NCBI GenBank assembly: GCA_036504855.1
Contig: DASXUL010000031.1
Location: forward strand, 1 to 64,000
Source: DASXUL01 sp036504855
GTDB taxonomy: Bacteria > Armatimonadota > DTGP01 > JAKQQT01
Length of the DNA: 64,000 nt
Direction: 5' to 3'
The position numbers were made by a program, and so were the translations under genes. Of the stretch, positions 1 to 7,999 are shown piece after piece. The stretch's first letter is position 1, and the number at the start of each line of letters is the position of its first letter. The notes beneath the pieces were generated by a model that was not told where the DNA came from, ran no database searches, and saw only the letters and a program-made list of their open reading frames with translations.

Positions 1-92
1 GCACCCGGGCCCAGCCTGGCCTGGGTGCTTGCCACGCTGGCATCGACGATAGGTCAGGCCGAGACCCTTCGCTTCGCTCAGGGTGACGTGGG
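1..92. repeat. Right half of an inverted-repeat element (family 2), cut by the window edge
   Basis: The segment holds an inner hairpin (GCACCC at 1-6 against GGGTGC at about 23-28, followed by TTG), a spacer, and then an arm at 56-91 that reads AGGCCGAGACCCTTCG...CAGGGTGACGTGG. The same order of inner hairpin and arm makes up the right half of the complete element at 36800-36959, so the left arm of this copy should lie just outside the window. No coding potential was seen. Confidence 0.7.
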
Positions 93-240
93 AGGAAGCA
101 TCGCGTGTACCAGCGAAGGCTGAGCCAAGCGAAGCGTGACATGGGAGGAGGCGCCCCGTGTACCGGCGGAGGCGGAGCGCAGCGATGGGTGACGTGGGAG
201 GAGGCGCCCCGTGTGCCAGCGGAGGCTCTTGCTCGCGCCC
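83..240. repeat. Three imperfect tandem repeats, 53-bp period
   Basis: Units begin at 83, 136 and 189. Each opens with GTGACGTGGGAGGA (second unit GTGACATGGGAGGA), followed by GCGCCCCGTGT-like sequence and CAGCGGAGGC-like sequence. The first unit grows directly out of the arm of the family-2 element, so the array looks like local amplification of its end. The region does not encode a convincing protein. Confidence 0.75.
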
Positions 241-250
241 GCTGGCGACC

Positions 251-309
251 GACCACTGACCACTGACTTCTGACCGCTGATGGCTGACGGCTGATCGCTG
301 ACGGCTGAT
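251..309. repeat. Heptad repeat array (single arm of family 1)
   Basis: Eight successive 7-bp units of the form NNNCTGA run through this stretch (CCACTGA, CTTCTGA, CCGCTGA, TGGCTGA, CGGCTGA and so on). They match the outgoing arms of the full inverted-repeat elements elsewhere in the window, but no matching incoming arm is present. The array ends exactly at the -35 of the infC promoter. Confidence 0.75.
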
Positions 310-339
310 TTGACACTCACCCCGAAAACATGGTATCCT
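310..339 (+). promoter_or_regulatory. Sigma70-type promoter for infC
   Basis: A perfect TTGACA -35 (310-315) is followed after 18 bp by TATCCT (334-339). This would give a 5' leader of about 45-50 nt before the infC start at 394. Confidence 0.55.
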
Positions 340-381
340 TGCTCCGTCTTACAGCGGCGCTGAGCCGCCGTCATTCCCTCT

Positions 382-396
382 GGAGGTACCTACATC
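382..396 (+). promoter_or_regulatory. Shine-Dalgarno and non-canonical ATC start of infC
   Basis: GGAGG at 382-386 lies 7 nt before an ATC codon at 394-396 that is in frame with infC. The first in-frame ATG, at 439, has no purine-rich site at a proper distance. Rare AUU/AUC/AUA starts are a known autoregulatory feature of infC, because IF3 itself discriminates against them. Confidence 0.75.
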
Positions 397-945
397 AACG
401 ATCGGTACAGGGGTCGCGACCCCCGAGACTTCCGGGACATGCCCCGGCTGAATGAGCGCATCCGGGTGCCACAGGTTCGCGTCATCGACGACATGAACCA
501 GCAACTTGGCATCATGACCAGCCGCCAGGCCAACGACCTCGCTCGCGAGCGGAATTTGGACCTGGTTGAGGTGGCCCCCAACGCCAATCCACCCGTCTGC
601 CGCGTCATTGACTACGGCAAGTACAAGTACGAGCAGAGCAAGCGAGAGGGCGAACAAAAGAAGAAGCAGAAGGCGGCGGAGCTGAAAGGCATCCGCATGC
701 GCCCGCGCATCGACGAACATGACCTTGTCACCAAGGCCAACAACGCCCGGAAATTCCTTGCCGCCGGCGACAAGGTGAAGGTCACCATGCTCTTCCGAAG
801 CCGCGAGGCTACCCACCCGGAATTCGCCCGACGATCCATGGACCGGATGGCGGATGAGGTGAAGGAAGTCGGCATCGTGGAGCGCCCCCCTGTTCTGGAG
901 GGACGCCAGATGACCATGATTCTCGCCCCCAAGCCAACCACGTAA
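394..945 (+). CDS. infC: Translation initiation factor IF-3
   Basis: IF-3 binds the 30S subunit, prevents premature 50S joining and proofreads start-codon/initiator-tRNA pairing. The N-domain core is seen in LNERIRVPQVRVID and the QLGIM motif. The linker is KYKYEQSKREGEQKKKQK, and the C-domain has KGIRMRPRIDEHD and VTMLFRSRE. The ATC start at 394 gives 183 residues, close to the usual length of about 180, with the normal short N-terminal extension. The ATG at 439 would give only 168 and has no ribosome site. Known biology predicts self-limitation of translation through the ATC codon. Unusually, the next gene is not rpmI but a cell-surface polysaccharide gene pair. Confidence 0.95.
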   Translation: MNDRYRGRDPRDFRDMPRLNERIRVPQVRVIDDMNQQLGIMTSRQANDLARERNLDLVEVAPNANPPVCRVIDYGKYKYEQSKREGEQKKKQKAAELKGIRMRPRIDEHDLVTKANNARKFLAAGDKVKVTMLFRSREATHPEFARRSMDRMADEVKEVGIVERPPVLEGRQMTMILAPKPTT

Positions 946-987
946 GCTGAAGGGCGGCCGCCCTGAGAGCTGGCGGCGCTGAATGCA

Positions 988-1015
988 GGGGGCCATGGTA
1001 CGACGCGTGGCCCCC
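988..1015 (+). terminator. Terminator-like hairpin after infC
   Basis: GGGGGCCA (988-995) pairs perfectly with TGGCCCCC (1008-1015) around a 12-nt loop. No U-tract follows. A shorter self-complementary GGGCGGCCGCCC lies just upstream at 952-963. Confidence 0.45.
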
Positions 1016-1162
1016 GACTCTTGCTCGCTTGCCCCTGCCGGCGCATGCGTTCCCCGCGCCTTTCGCCCCCATACTCCATCCGGCCGCGGTTGCCGTCGCT
1101 TCGTCCCACCCCTTTGGTGACCCCCGCCGGGCGGCGCTCGCGACCAGATGAACGGAGCGGTG

Positions 1163-2182
1163 ATGAGAACGATTCTGAAATCCTTCGTGCTCAACGCGTT
1201 TGCCCGGCTCGGCATCCCGCGCCGCCTTCACCGGGCGCGGTTTTCGGACCGGCTGACGATCTTGATGTACCATGGCGTCGTTCGTTCCCCGCTTCCCATT
1301 GAGGACTGGTGCTTCCTCCAGGAGGCCGCCTTCCGCGAGCAAATGCATTACCTGAAGGCCCACTTCGACGTCTTGCCGCTGTCAGACGCGGTCAGCCGCC
1401 TGCGAGAGGGGCGCATCTCGCAACCGACGGCGGCGATCACGTTCGACGACGGCTACCAGTGCGTTCACGACGTGTGCCTGCCGATTCTCAGCGAGCTCGG
1501 CCTCCCCGCCACCGTGTACCTGACAACCGCTCCCGTGGGAACCGATGAGACGATCTGGTTCTGCCGGCTGATTGATGGGTTGAGCGAAACCTCCAAAACG
1601 CGATTGGAGTGGGACGGCCGGGAATGGGACCTCGCCGGTCCGGCGGCCAAATCCCGCGCCTGCGCCGAGTTGCAGGCCGCCCTAAAGGAGCGTTCCCCCG
1701 CGGAGCTTGAGCGCGAACTGGCCGGCATCCTTCGGGCGCTTGGGGTTGCGGTGGACCGGCACGCGCCGCCCGGCTCCCCCTTCCGCCTTCTCGATCCGCC
1801 CAGCATCCAGGCTATGGCGGCCGGCGGGCTCATCGCGTTCGGCGCCCACACCCATACCCACGCCATCCTCAGCCGCGTTCCGCCGGAAGAGCGCCGGGGT
1901 GAGATCTCCCGGTCTGTTTCCGAGGTGGAACGCCTTGCCGGACGTCCATGTAGCACGTTCGCCTATCCCAACGGTCGCAGCCAGGACTATGATGCGCCGA
2001 CGATGGCCGCGCTGGCCGATCTTGGAATCGAGACGGCCGTCACGACCATTGAGGGGCCGAACGACCGCCTCACCCCGCCCCTGGAGTTGCGCCGGTATGG
2101 CATCGGGTCCGACCTGTCTTCCGCCGGGTTCCAGATGCTCATCCACCACACCTCCAGTATGCTGAAGCGAGAAGCGTCATGA
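1163..2182 (+). CDS. Polysaccharide deacetylase (NodB / carbohydrate esterase 4)
   Basis: A metal-dependent deacetylase of N- or O-acetylated surface polysaccharide or peptidoglycan. CE4 motifs are visible in order: LMYHGV near residue 37, TFDDGY (motif 1, with the catalytic-base and metal Asp) near 94, FGAHTHTH (motif 2, metal histidines) near 225 and FAYPNG near 266. No cleavable signal peptide is obvious, though residues 1-20 are hydrophobic and basic and could be a membrane anchor. The ATG at 1163 is preferred because GGAG lies 6 nt upstream; an in-frame ATG at 1148 has no ribosome site. The stop overlaps the ATG of the next gene (ATGA), so the two are translationally coupled. Confidence 0.85.
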   Translation: MRTILKSFVLNAFARLGIPRRLHRARFSDRLTILMYHGVVRSPLPIEDWCFLQEAAFREQMHYLKAHFDVLPLSDAVSRLREGRISQPTAAITFDDGYQCVHDVCLPILSELGLPATVYLTTAPVGTDETIWFCRLIDGLSETSKTRLEWDGREWDLAGPAAKSRACAELQAALKERSPAELERELAGILRALGVAVDRHAPPGSPFRLLDPPSIQAMAAGGLIAFGAHTHTHAILSRVPPEERRGEISRSVSEVERLAGRPCSTFAYPNGRSQDYDAPTMAALADLGIETAVTTIEGPNDRLTPPLELRRYGIGSDLSSAGFQMLIHHTSSMLKREAS

Positions 2183-3987
2183 GCGCCGGCAGCCGGCGGC
2201 TGAACATCCTCGTCACGGACGCCCAGGAACTGGCCGGTCTCGGCGCCATCCGCTCGCTGGGACGAGCCGGGCGCCGCGTAACCGCCGGCTATCCCGTGGG
2301 GGAAGGCGCTCCCGCGGCGGCATCGTCTCGATGGTGCGCCCAATCCGTTCGCTACCCCGACCCCTGGGCTCACCAGATGGAGTTCCGCCAGTGGCTCCGT
2401 GAGCAGATGCGCAGCGGCAAGTACGACGCTATCCTGCCGATCACCGAAGCCTGCGTGGCGGCGCTCGACGCGGTGCGCGCAGAGAACGCGGCAGAAGGGC
2501 CACTGCTCCTCCTGGCTCCCTCCGCGGCCCTTCACTACACGCTCAGCAAGTACCACTCCACGCGTAACGCCATCGCAGCGGGCATCGCATGCCCGGAGTC
2601 GGTCTTCCTGGAGCCGGCGTGCCAAGACGACCCCGATTGGGACGCGCTCAACGCGCTGGGCTTCCCCATCCTGTTCAAGACCGACAACTACCTGTCCCCC
2701 GGCGGAGCGTACCATAAGGGGGGGCAGTATGTGGCCGGAGACCGGGCTTCGGCCCTGGCCACGCTCCACGAGCTGGCCCGCGTGCCCACCCGCGCCCTCG
2801 CGCAACAGATGGTCGCCGGCAGCGGCGCGGGGGCCTTCTTCCTGCGCTTCGGCGGCCAGGTCCATTTGAGTTTCGCGCACCGCCGTCTGCATGAGGTGCC
2901 GTACACGGGCGGCTACTCGTCGTTCCGCGAAAGCTGCCACGATGTTGAACTGGTCGCCCTGGGCCGGAGGGTGCTGGAGGCGATCGACTATGAGGGCGTG
3001 GCGATGGTGGAGTTCCGCCGCACAGCGGATGGCCGGTTGCTCTTCCTGGAGACCAATGGGCGGCTATGGGGCTCGCTCGCCCTGGCGCTGCACTGCGGGC
3101 TGGACTTCCCGAATGCGCTCCTCGAATGCTGCCTGAACGGCGCGCCGGCCAATCTCCCAACCGACTACCCGGACGGCGTTCGCTGCCGCAACACCTATCC
3201 CGGCGACCTATCGCACCTGTTCTCGATCTTGAAGGCCCATCCGCGCCCCGGCGATCCTCCGCCGCCCTCACGCGCGAAAAGCGCGCTGGAGTTCGCCGCC
3301 CTTTCGGTGAACCCCACCATCCGCCACGACCACCTCTGGCGGTCGGACCCGATGCCGGGCTTCGTGCAGCTTGGGAAGGCCGCCGCCCTGGTCTCGACGA
3401 AGGCTGCGGGGCGGCTGGCCCAACCGCTCGCCAATCGGCGCGACGCCAGGTTGCTGGGGCGATTGGCGCGGGAATACGAGGCGCGCGAGCTTCGCCCGCA
3501 TCACTTCGACCCGCCCCCTCGCCGCCTGCTCTTCCTCTGCTACGGCAACATCTGCCGCAGCCCCTTCGCCGAGCTCTATTGGAACGCCAGGGCCCAAGAA
3601 GCCGCCCGCCCGATGCCGGAGGCCATCTCCGCGGGGTTCATCCCGGAGCCCCACCGCTCCACGCCGGCTCGCATCGCCCTTCTCGCGGCGGAATGCGGAG
3701 TGGACCTGAGCGCTCACCGCTCGCGCGTTGTGGGCAGGGCCGACATAGACGCCGCCGACGCCATCTTCGTGATGGACCTCAACAATTGGCGCGATCTGAT
3801 GTCGCGGTTCCCCGGCGCCGAGGGCAAAGCCTGCTTCCTGGGCGCCTACGCGGACGGCGGCGACGCGGACCAGATGGAAATCGAAGACCCGTACGAGCTC
3901 GACGCCGACGGAGGCCGCGCCTGCTACGGGCTCCTGAAGCGGGCCCTGGACGGTTTGTTCGCTCGCGTGTTGGCCTCCCAGCCCTAA
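2179..3987 (+). CDS. ATP-grasp ligase fused to a low-molecular-weight protein tyrosine phosphatase
   Basis: The N-terminal part (about residues 1-400) resembles carbamoyl-phosphate-synthase-like ATP-grasp enzymes: a Rossmann-like start (LNILVTDAQELAGLGAIRSL), an ILFKTDNY ATP-binding strand, and the metal-binding end of the grasp fold, VAMVEFRRTADGRLLFLETNGRLWGS. The C-terminal part (about 445-600) is a LMW-PTP: the P-loop CYGNICRS at about 454-461 matches C-x5-R-S, and DPYELDADG near 569 supplies the general-acid Asp. LMW-PTPs often oppose tyrosine kinases in exopolysaccharide control. Coupling to the upstream deacetylase suggests a role in surface glycan modification. The amide- or ester-forming substrate of the ATP-grasp part is unknown. 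Family calls are firm; the joint function is inference. Confidence 0.85.
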   Translation: MSAGSRRLNILVTDAQELAGLGAIRSLGRAGRRVTAGYPVGEGAPAAASSRWCAQSVRYPDPWAHQMEFRQWLREQMRSGKYDAILPITEACVAALDAVRAENAAEGPLLLLAPSAALHYTLSKYHSTRNAIAAGIACPESVFLEPACQDDPDWDALNALGFPILFKTDNYLSPGGAYHKGGQYVAGDRASALATLHELARVPTRALAQQMVAGSGAGAFFLRFGGQVHLSFAHRRLHEVPYTGGYSSFRESCHDVELVALGRRVLEAIDYEGVAMVEFRRTADGRLLFLETNGRLWGSLALALHCGLDFPNALLECCLNGAPANLPTDYPDGVRCRNTYPGDLSHLFSILKAHPRPGDPPPPSRAKSALEFAALSVNPTIRHDHLWRSDPMPGFVQLGKAAALVSTKAAGRLAQPLANRRDARLLGRLAREYEARELRPHHFDPPPRRLLFLCYGNICRSPFAELYWNARAQEAARPMPEAISAGFIPEPHRSTPARIALLAAECGVDLSAHRSRVVGRADIDAADAIFVMDLNNWRDLMSRFPGAEGKACFLGAYADGGDADQMEIEDPYELDADGGRACYGLLKRALDGLFARVLASQP

Positions 3988-4010
3988 CCGCGCGAGCGTG
4001 CAACCCGCGC

Positions 4011-4040
4011 TTGCCTTGCCCGGCCCCTTCCGCTTATCAT
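4011..4040 (+). promoter_or_regulatory. Candidate promoter for rpmI
   Basis: TTGCCT (4011-4016), an 18-bp spacer and TATCAT (4035-4040) lie just upstream of the rpmI ribosome site GAGGAG. A local promoter would make sense because two non-ribosomal genes separate rpmI from infC. The match is moderate. Confidence 0.35.
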
Positions 4041-4089
4041 GAGGAGGCGTTTGCGCGCCTGCTCAGACGCCTATTGAGGAGACCATTCA

Positions 4090-4296
4090 ATGGCCAAGTA
4101 CAAGATCAAGACAAACCGCCGAGCCGCCAAGACCTTCAAGATCACCGGCACCGGCAAGATCACACACCGCGCCAGCAACAACAGCCATAAGGCGATCAAG
4201 CGGAGCCAAGCTCGCAATCGCCGGCTGGACCAGGAAACCGTGGTGACCGGCAAGACAGCCAAGCGCATCGCTTTGCTGCTGCCTGGCAAGTTTTAG
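4090..4296 (+). CDS. rpmI: 50S ribosomal protein bL35
   Basis: A 68-residue, very basic protein with the bL35 signature: KIKTNRRAAKTFKITGTGKI, the RASNNSHK segment, and a final KRIALLLPGKF. Length is typical. It is part of the large ribosomal subunit. GAGGAG lies about 9 nt before the ATG. rplT follows after 120 bp, in the conserved rpmI-rplT order. Confidence 0.97.
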   Translation: MAKYKIKTNRRAAKTFKITGTGKITHRASNNSHKAIKRSQARNRRLDQETVVTGKTAKRIALLLPGKF

Positions 4297-4364
4297 GGTT
4301 CTGAGGCCAGGAGGCAGGGCATTCCCCAACCTCCAGCCCCACCCCATTCCCCCCGGACACACGC

Positions 4365-4381
4365 GGCCCCGGCAAGGGGCC
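4365..4381 (+). promoter_or_regulatory. Stem-loop in the rpmI-rplT spacer
   Basis: GGCCCC (4365-4370) pairs with GGGGCC (4376-4381) around GGCAA, 36 nt before rplT. L20 autoregulates its own operon in several phyla through leader structures. Whether this hairpin is such a site cannot be told from sequence alone. Confidence 0.3.
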
Positions 4382-4416
4382 GATGGAATCCGCGGACCTA
4401 AGAGGAAACCAAACAT

Positions 4417-4767
<351 letters not shown>

Positions 4768-4798
4768 GACGAGCAAACCGCATATCTGGTTGATTCTC

Positions 4799-4836
4799 AA
4801 GCCGCCTTCTGTGAAAACCGACACGGAAGGCGGCTT
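4799..4836 (+). terminator. Hairpin between rplT and pheS (terminator or attenuator)
   Basis: AAGCCGCCTTC (4799-4809) pairs perfectly with GAAGGCGGCTT (4826-4836) around a 16-nt loop, 17 nt before the pheS ATG. No long U-run follows, so it may act as a partial terminator between the ribosomal genes and pheS. No T-box or Phe-rich leader peptide was recognised. Confidence 0.5.
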
Positions 4837-4852
4837 GCTGCATTATCGCCCC

Positions 4853-5851
4853 ATGAACATAGACGAACTACTGAAAGACGCCCGCGCCCGCATCGGCGCG
4901 GCAAACACCAGCGTCGATCTTGACGCTCTCGACACAGAGTACCTCGGCCGTAAGGGCAGCGTTACGGCCCTGCGCCGAACGCTCGGGCAGGCCGCCGCGG
5001 AAGACCGGCCCCGCCTCGGCCAGGCCATTAACGCCGCCGCCGTCGAAGTGGAAGCCCTCGTCGCCAGCCGCCGCGCGGAACTGCTGGCCGGCGAAACCGC
5101 CGCACGCCTTGAGGCGGAACGCCTGGACGTTACCCTGCCCGGCGCCCCGCGCCGTTTGGGACGCGTTCACCCCCTCACCGCCACCATCAACCGCGTGCAG
5201 GATATCTTCTGCGGACTCGGCTTCACCTTCCTGGATATGCCGGACGTGGAAGACGTGGCCTACAATTTCGGCGCGCTGAACTACCCGGAAGACCACCCGG
5301 CGATGGATGAGCAGATGTCCTTCTTCGTGGAGGGCACGGCCGGCCGCTATATGCTGCGCACGCAGACGACGGCCTTCCAGGGACACATCCTCGAAAAGGT
5401 GAAGCCGCCCTTCCGCTTCGCTACCGTTGGACGCTGCTACCGCTACGAAGCCGTGGACGCCACGCACGGTCACACGTTCCACCAGGTGGACTGCTTCGCC
5501 GTGGGCGAGGGCATCAGCATGGCGGACCTGCGCGGCACGCTGCAGGAGTTCGTGAACCAGATGTTCGGCGAGGGCGTTACCGTGCGCTTCCGCCCCGATT
5601 TCTTCCCGTTCGTGGAGCCCGGCGCGGAGATCGCCATCCGTTGGGAAGTCGACGGCCAGGAGCGCTACCTCGAATTGGGCGGCGCCGGCCTCGTGCACCC
5701 CAACATCCTGGAGCATTTCGGCATCGACAGCGAACGCTACACCGGCTTCGCCTTCGGCCTCGGCCTCGAACGCATGCCGATGATCCAGTACGGCATCCCC
5801 GACCTGCGCCTCTTCTGGGAGAACGACCTGCGCTTCCTGGAGCAGTTCTAG
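4853..5851 (+). CDS. pheS: Phenylalanine-tRNA ligase alpha subunit
   Basis: The catalytic alpha chain of the alpha2-beta2 class II synthetase, charging tRNA-Phe. The N-terminal coiled-coil region (about 1-90) is followed by the class II core. Motif 1 surroundings include HPLTATINRVQDIF; the DMPDVEDVAYNFGALNYPEDHPA and RTQTTAFQ segments follow; motif 2 is FATVGRCYRYEAVDATHGHTFHQVDCF; motif 3 is GFAFGLGLERM near the C-terminus. The start is set at 4853 (MNIDELLKDA, 332 residues), because the open frame extends back into the upstream hairpin. The usual partner pheT follows but is separated by a repeat element. Confidence 0.96.
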   Translation: MNIDELLKDARARIGAANTSVDLDALDTEYLGRKGSVTALRRTLGQAAAEDRPRLGQAINAAAVEVEALVASRRAELLAGETAARLEAERLDVTLPGAPRRLGRVHPLTATINRVQDIFCGLGFTFLDMPDVEDVAYNFGALNYPEDHPAMDEQMSFFVEGTAGRYMLRTQTTAFQGHILEKVKPPFRFATVGRCYRYEAVDATHGHTFHQVDCFAVGEGISMADLRGTLQEFVNQMFGEGVTVRFRPDFFPFVEPGAEIAIRWEVDGQERYLELGGAGLVHPNILEHFGIDSERYTGFAFGLGLERMPMIQYGIPDLRLFWENDLRFLEQF

Positions 5852-5859
5852 GCTTACGA

Positions 5860-5977
5860 GTCATCAGTTATCAGTCGTCAGTCATCAGCCCGAAGGCTTT
5901 GATCAATCAGGCGGCCTTGCCTACGTGCGGCGCCTCCGGCTGACAACTGACGACTGATGACTGACGACTGACAACTA
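5860..5977. repeat. Heptad inverted-repeat element, copy B (inside pheS-pheT)
   Basis: The incoming arm at 5861-5889 is made of TCAGTTA/TCAGTCG/TCAGTCA units, followed by the core CCCGAAGGC. A spacer follows, then GCCTCCGGCTGA at about 5931-5942, then outgoing units TGACAAC/TGACGAC/TGATGAC up to 5977, three bases before the pheT ATG. The element fills almost the whole pheS-pheT spacer. Confidence 0.85.
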
Positions 5978-5980
5978 ACC

Positions 5981-7999
5981 ATGAAATATCCTCTTGAGTG
6001 GGTTTTGGAATATGCGCCCGTGGATTGGGGCGCGGAAGTAGTGGCGGAGCGGCTGACGATGAGCGGCTCCGAAGTGGAACACATGCGCGACGGCGTGATG
6101 GAAGTGAAGGTCACCCCCAACCGGGGCGACACGCTCTCCATGGTCGGCCTGGCGCGCGAGGTGGCCGCGCTGTCGCGCCAGAACGTGCACATCCCGGATA
6201 CCGCCGTGCCCGAGGGCGCCGTGAGCGTCTTCGACCTCGCCCGCGTGGACGTGGACGCCCAGGACCTCTGCCCGCGATACGCCGCCCGCGTGGTGCAGGG
6301 CGTGAAGATCGGCCCGTCGCCCGAATGGCTCGCCCAACGCGTTGAGGCGGCCGGCCTCCGCTCCATCAGCAACGTGGTGGACATCACCAACTACGTGATG
6401 CTGGAGTTCGGGCAGCCCCTGCACGCCTTCGATTACGACCTTCTGGCCGAGAACCGCATCGTGGTGCGCCGCGCCAAACCCGGCGAAACGCTGACCACCA
6501 TCGACGGCGATGAGCGCAGTCTCTCGCCCGATATGCTGGTCATCGCGGACGCGGATAAAGCCGTGGCCGTGGCCGGCGTGATGGGCGGCGTTGACTCCGA
6601 AATCTCGGACGGCACGACCAACGTGCTGCTGGAGAGCGCGCATTTCGATGCCCTCAGTATCCGCCGCACCGCCAAGGCGCTGGGCATGAGCACCGACGCC
6701 AGCTACCGGTTCGAACGGACCGTGGATCCCGCCGGCGTGGTCCTCGCCATCGACCGCGCCGCCCAGCTACTCGTGCGGGTAGCGGGCGGAACCGTTGCCC
6801 AGGGCGTCATCGACCGCGACTGGACGCCGTCGCGTCCGCGCGTGCTCTCGTTGCGCCCCGAGCGCTGCAACACGATCCTCGGCTTGGAGTTCTCGGCGGA
6901 GCAGATGACGGACGCCCTTGCCTCGCTGAACCTGAGCCCCGTGGGAGAGTCCCCCATTCAGTGCACGATTCCCACCTACCGGCCGGACCTCGTGCGCGAG
7001 GATGACCTGGCTGAGGAAGTGGGCCGCATTCTGGGCTACGACCTGATCCCGGCCAACCCGGTGAACGGTGAGCACCTGCACGGCGGCCTGAGCGCGCCGG
7101 AGCGCTTCCGCCGCCAACTCCATACCGTGGCGCTGTCGTGCGGCTGGCAGGAAGCCGTAAACCCCACGCTGGCGGACGACGAGATCGTCTGCGCCCTCGG
7201 CTTCACGGCCACGGCGCGGCTCTCGAACCCGCTTTCCCGCGAAGTGAACGTCATCCGCCCCAGCCTGCTGCCGGGCGTGGTGGATTCGATCCGCCGCAAC
7301 CTGCGCCAGCAGCGAACGAGCCTGGGTTTCTACGAGATCGGCCGCGCGCATCAGATGGTGGACGGCGCCCCCCGCGAGGACGTGCGCTGGGCCGCCGCCG
7401 TGATCGGCCCGGTTGCGACGCCGAGCTGGACGGGCCAGCCCGCCGTCGCTGATTTCTATACGCTGAAAGGCTCGCTGGAATCCGCGTTCGCCGCGCTGCG
7501 CGCCGGCGCCCCCGAGTTCACGGCCGAAACCCATGAGGGCTTCCACCCGGGCCGCACCGCCGGCGTGGTTCTGAACGGACGCCGCATCGGCTTCATCGGC
7601 GAGTTGCACCCGGACCTGGCGGCCAAATGGGATATCGCGGGGCGATTGGTGATGTTCGAGGTGGATGTCGCCGCGCTGCACCATGCCGCCGCCGGGGCCA
7701 AATTCGCCGCCCTGCCCCGCTTCCCGGGCGCGACCCGCGACATCTCGTTTGTGGTGGACCGGTCGCTGAAGCAGGCAACCATCGCCGCCATCATCCGCGA
7801 GGCCGCCGGCCCGCTGCTGACGGACCTGACGCTGTTCGACCTCTATCGCGGCGAACGCCTGAGCGCCGACAAGCAGAGCATGGCCTACCGCCTGACGCTT
7901 CGCTCCGATGACCGCACGCTGTCCGACGAAGAGGCGAACGGCATCCGCGACGCGGTGAGGGCGGCCCTGGCCGAAAAGGCCGGAGCCCCCACCCAGTGA
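5981..7999 (+). CDS. pheT: Phenylalanine-tRNA ligase beta subunit lacking the N-terminal tRNA-binding domain
   Basis: The beta chain carries B3/B4 editing, B5 and the C-terminal FDX-ACB anticodon-binding domain. At 672 residues it is well short of the usual roughly 800. The first 37 residues (MKYPLEWVLEY...LTMSGSEVEHM) match the canonical start. The chain then passes directly to VMEVKVTPNRGDTLSMVGLARE, which normally lies after a roughly 110-residue OB-fold tRNA_bind (EMAPII-like) domain. B3/B4 (SISNVVDITNYVMLEFGQPLHAFD), B5 and the FDX-ACB domain (FPGATRDISFVVDRS to the end) are intact. This looks like a clean domain deletion in a working gene. The stop overlaps the GTG start of the next gene. 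Confidence 0.95.
   Translation: MKYPLEWVLEYAPVDWGAEVVAERLTMSGSEVEHMRDGVMEVKVTPNRGDTLSMVGLAREVAALSRQNVHIPDTAVPEGAVSVFDLARVDVDAQDLCPRYAARVVQGVKIGPSPEWLAQRVEAAGLRSISNVVDITNYVMLEFGQPLHAFDYDLLAENRIVVRRAKPGETLTTIDGDERSLSPDMLVIADADKAVAVAGVMGGVDSEISDGTTNVLLESAHFDALSIRRTAKALGMSTDASYRFERTVDPAGVVLAIDRAAQLLVRVAGGTVAQGVIDRDWTPSRPRVLSLRPERCNTILGLEFSAEQMTDALASLNLSPVGESPIQCTIPTYRPDLVREDDLAEEVGRILGYDLIPANPVNGEHLHGGLSAPERFRRQLHTVALSCGWQEAVNPTLADDEIVCALGFTATARLSNPLSREVNVIRPSLLPGVVDSIRRNLRQQRTSLGFYEIGRAHQMVDGAPREDVRWAAAVIGPVATPSWTGQPAVADFYTLKGSLESAFAALRAGAPEFTAETHEGFHPGRTAGVVLNGRRIGFIGELHPDLAAKWDIAGRLVMFEVDVAALHHAAAGAKFAALPRFPGATRDISFVVDRSLKQATIAAIIREAAGPLLTDLTLFDLYRGERLSADKQSMAYRLTLRSDDRTLSDEEANGIRDAVRAALAEKAGAPTQ

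Noticed and set aside
241..310. CRISPR array from the regularly spaced CTGA motifs
   Set aside because: The repeat unit is only 7 bp with no unique spacers, and the same heptads form palindromes elsewhere. It is a tandem-repeat arm, not CRISPR.
439..945. infC start at ATG 439
   Set aside because: It lacks a properly spaced Shine-Dalgarno sequence and shortens the N-domain extension. ATC at 394 with GGAGG 7 nt upstream fits both length and known infC behaviour.
5981..7999. pheT as a pseudogene because it is short
   Set aside because: The frame is open throughout, both ends are conserved, and only one whole domain is missing. A clean domain loss is more likely than decay.
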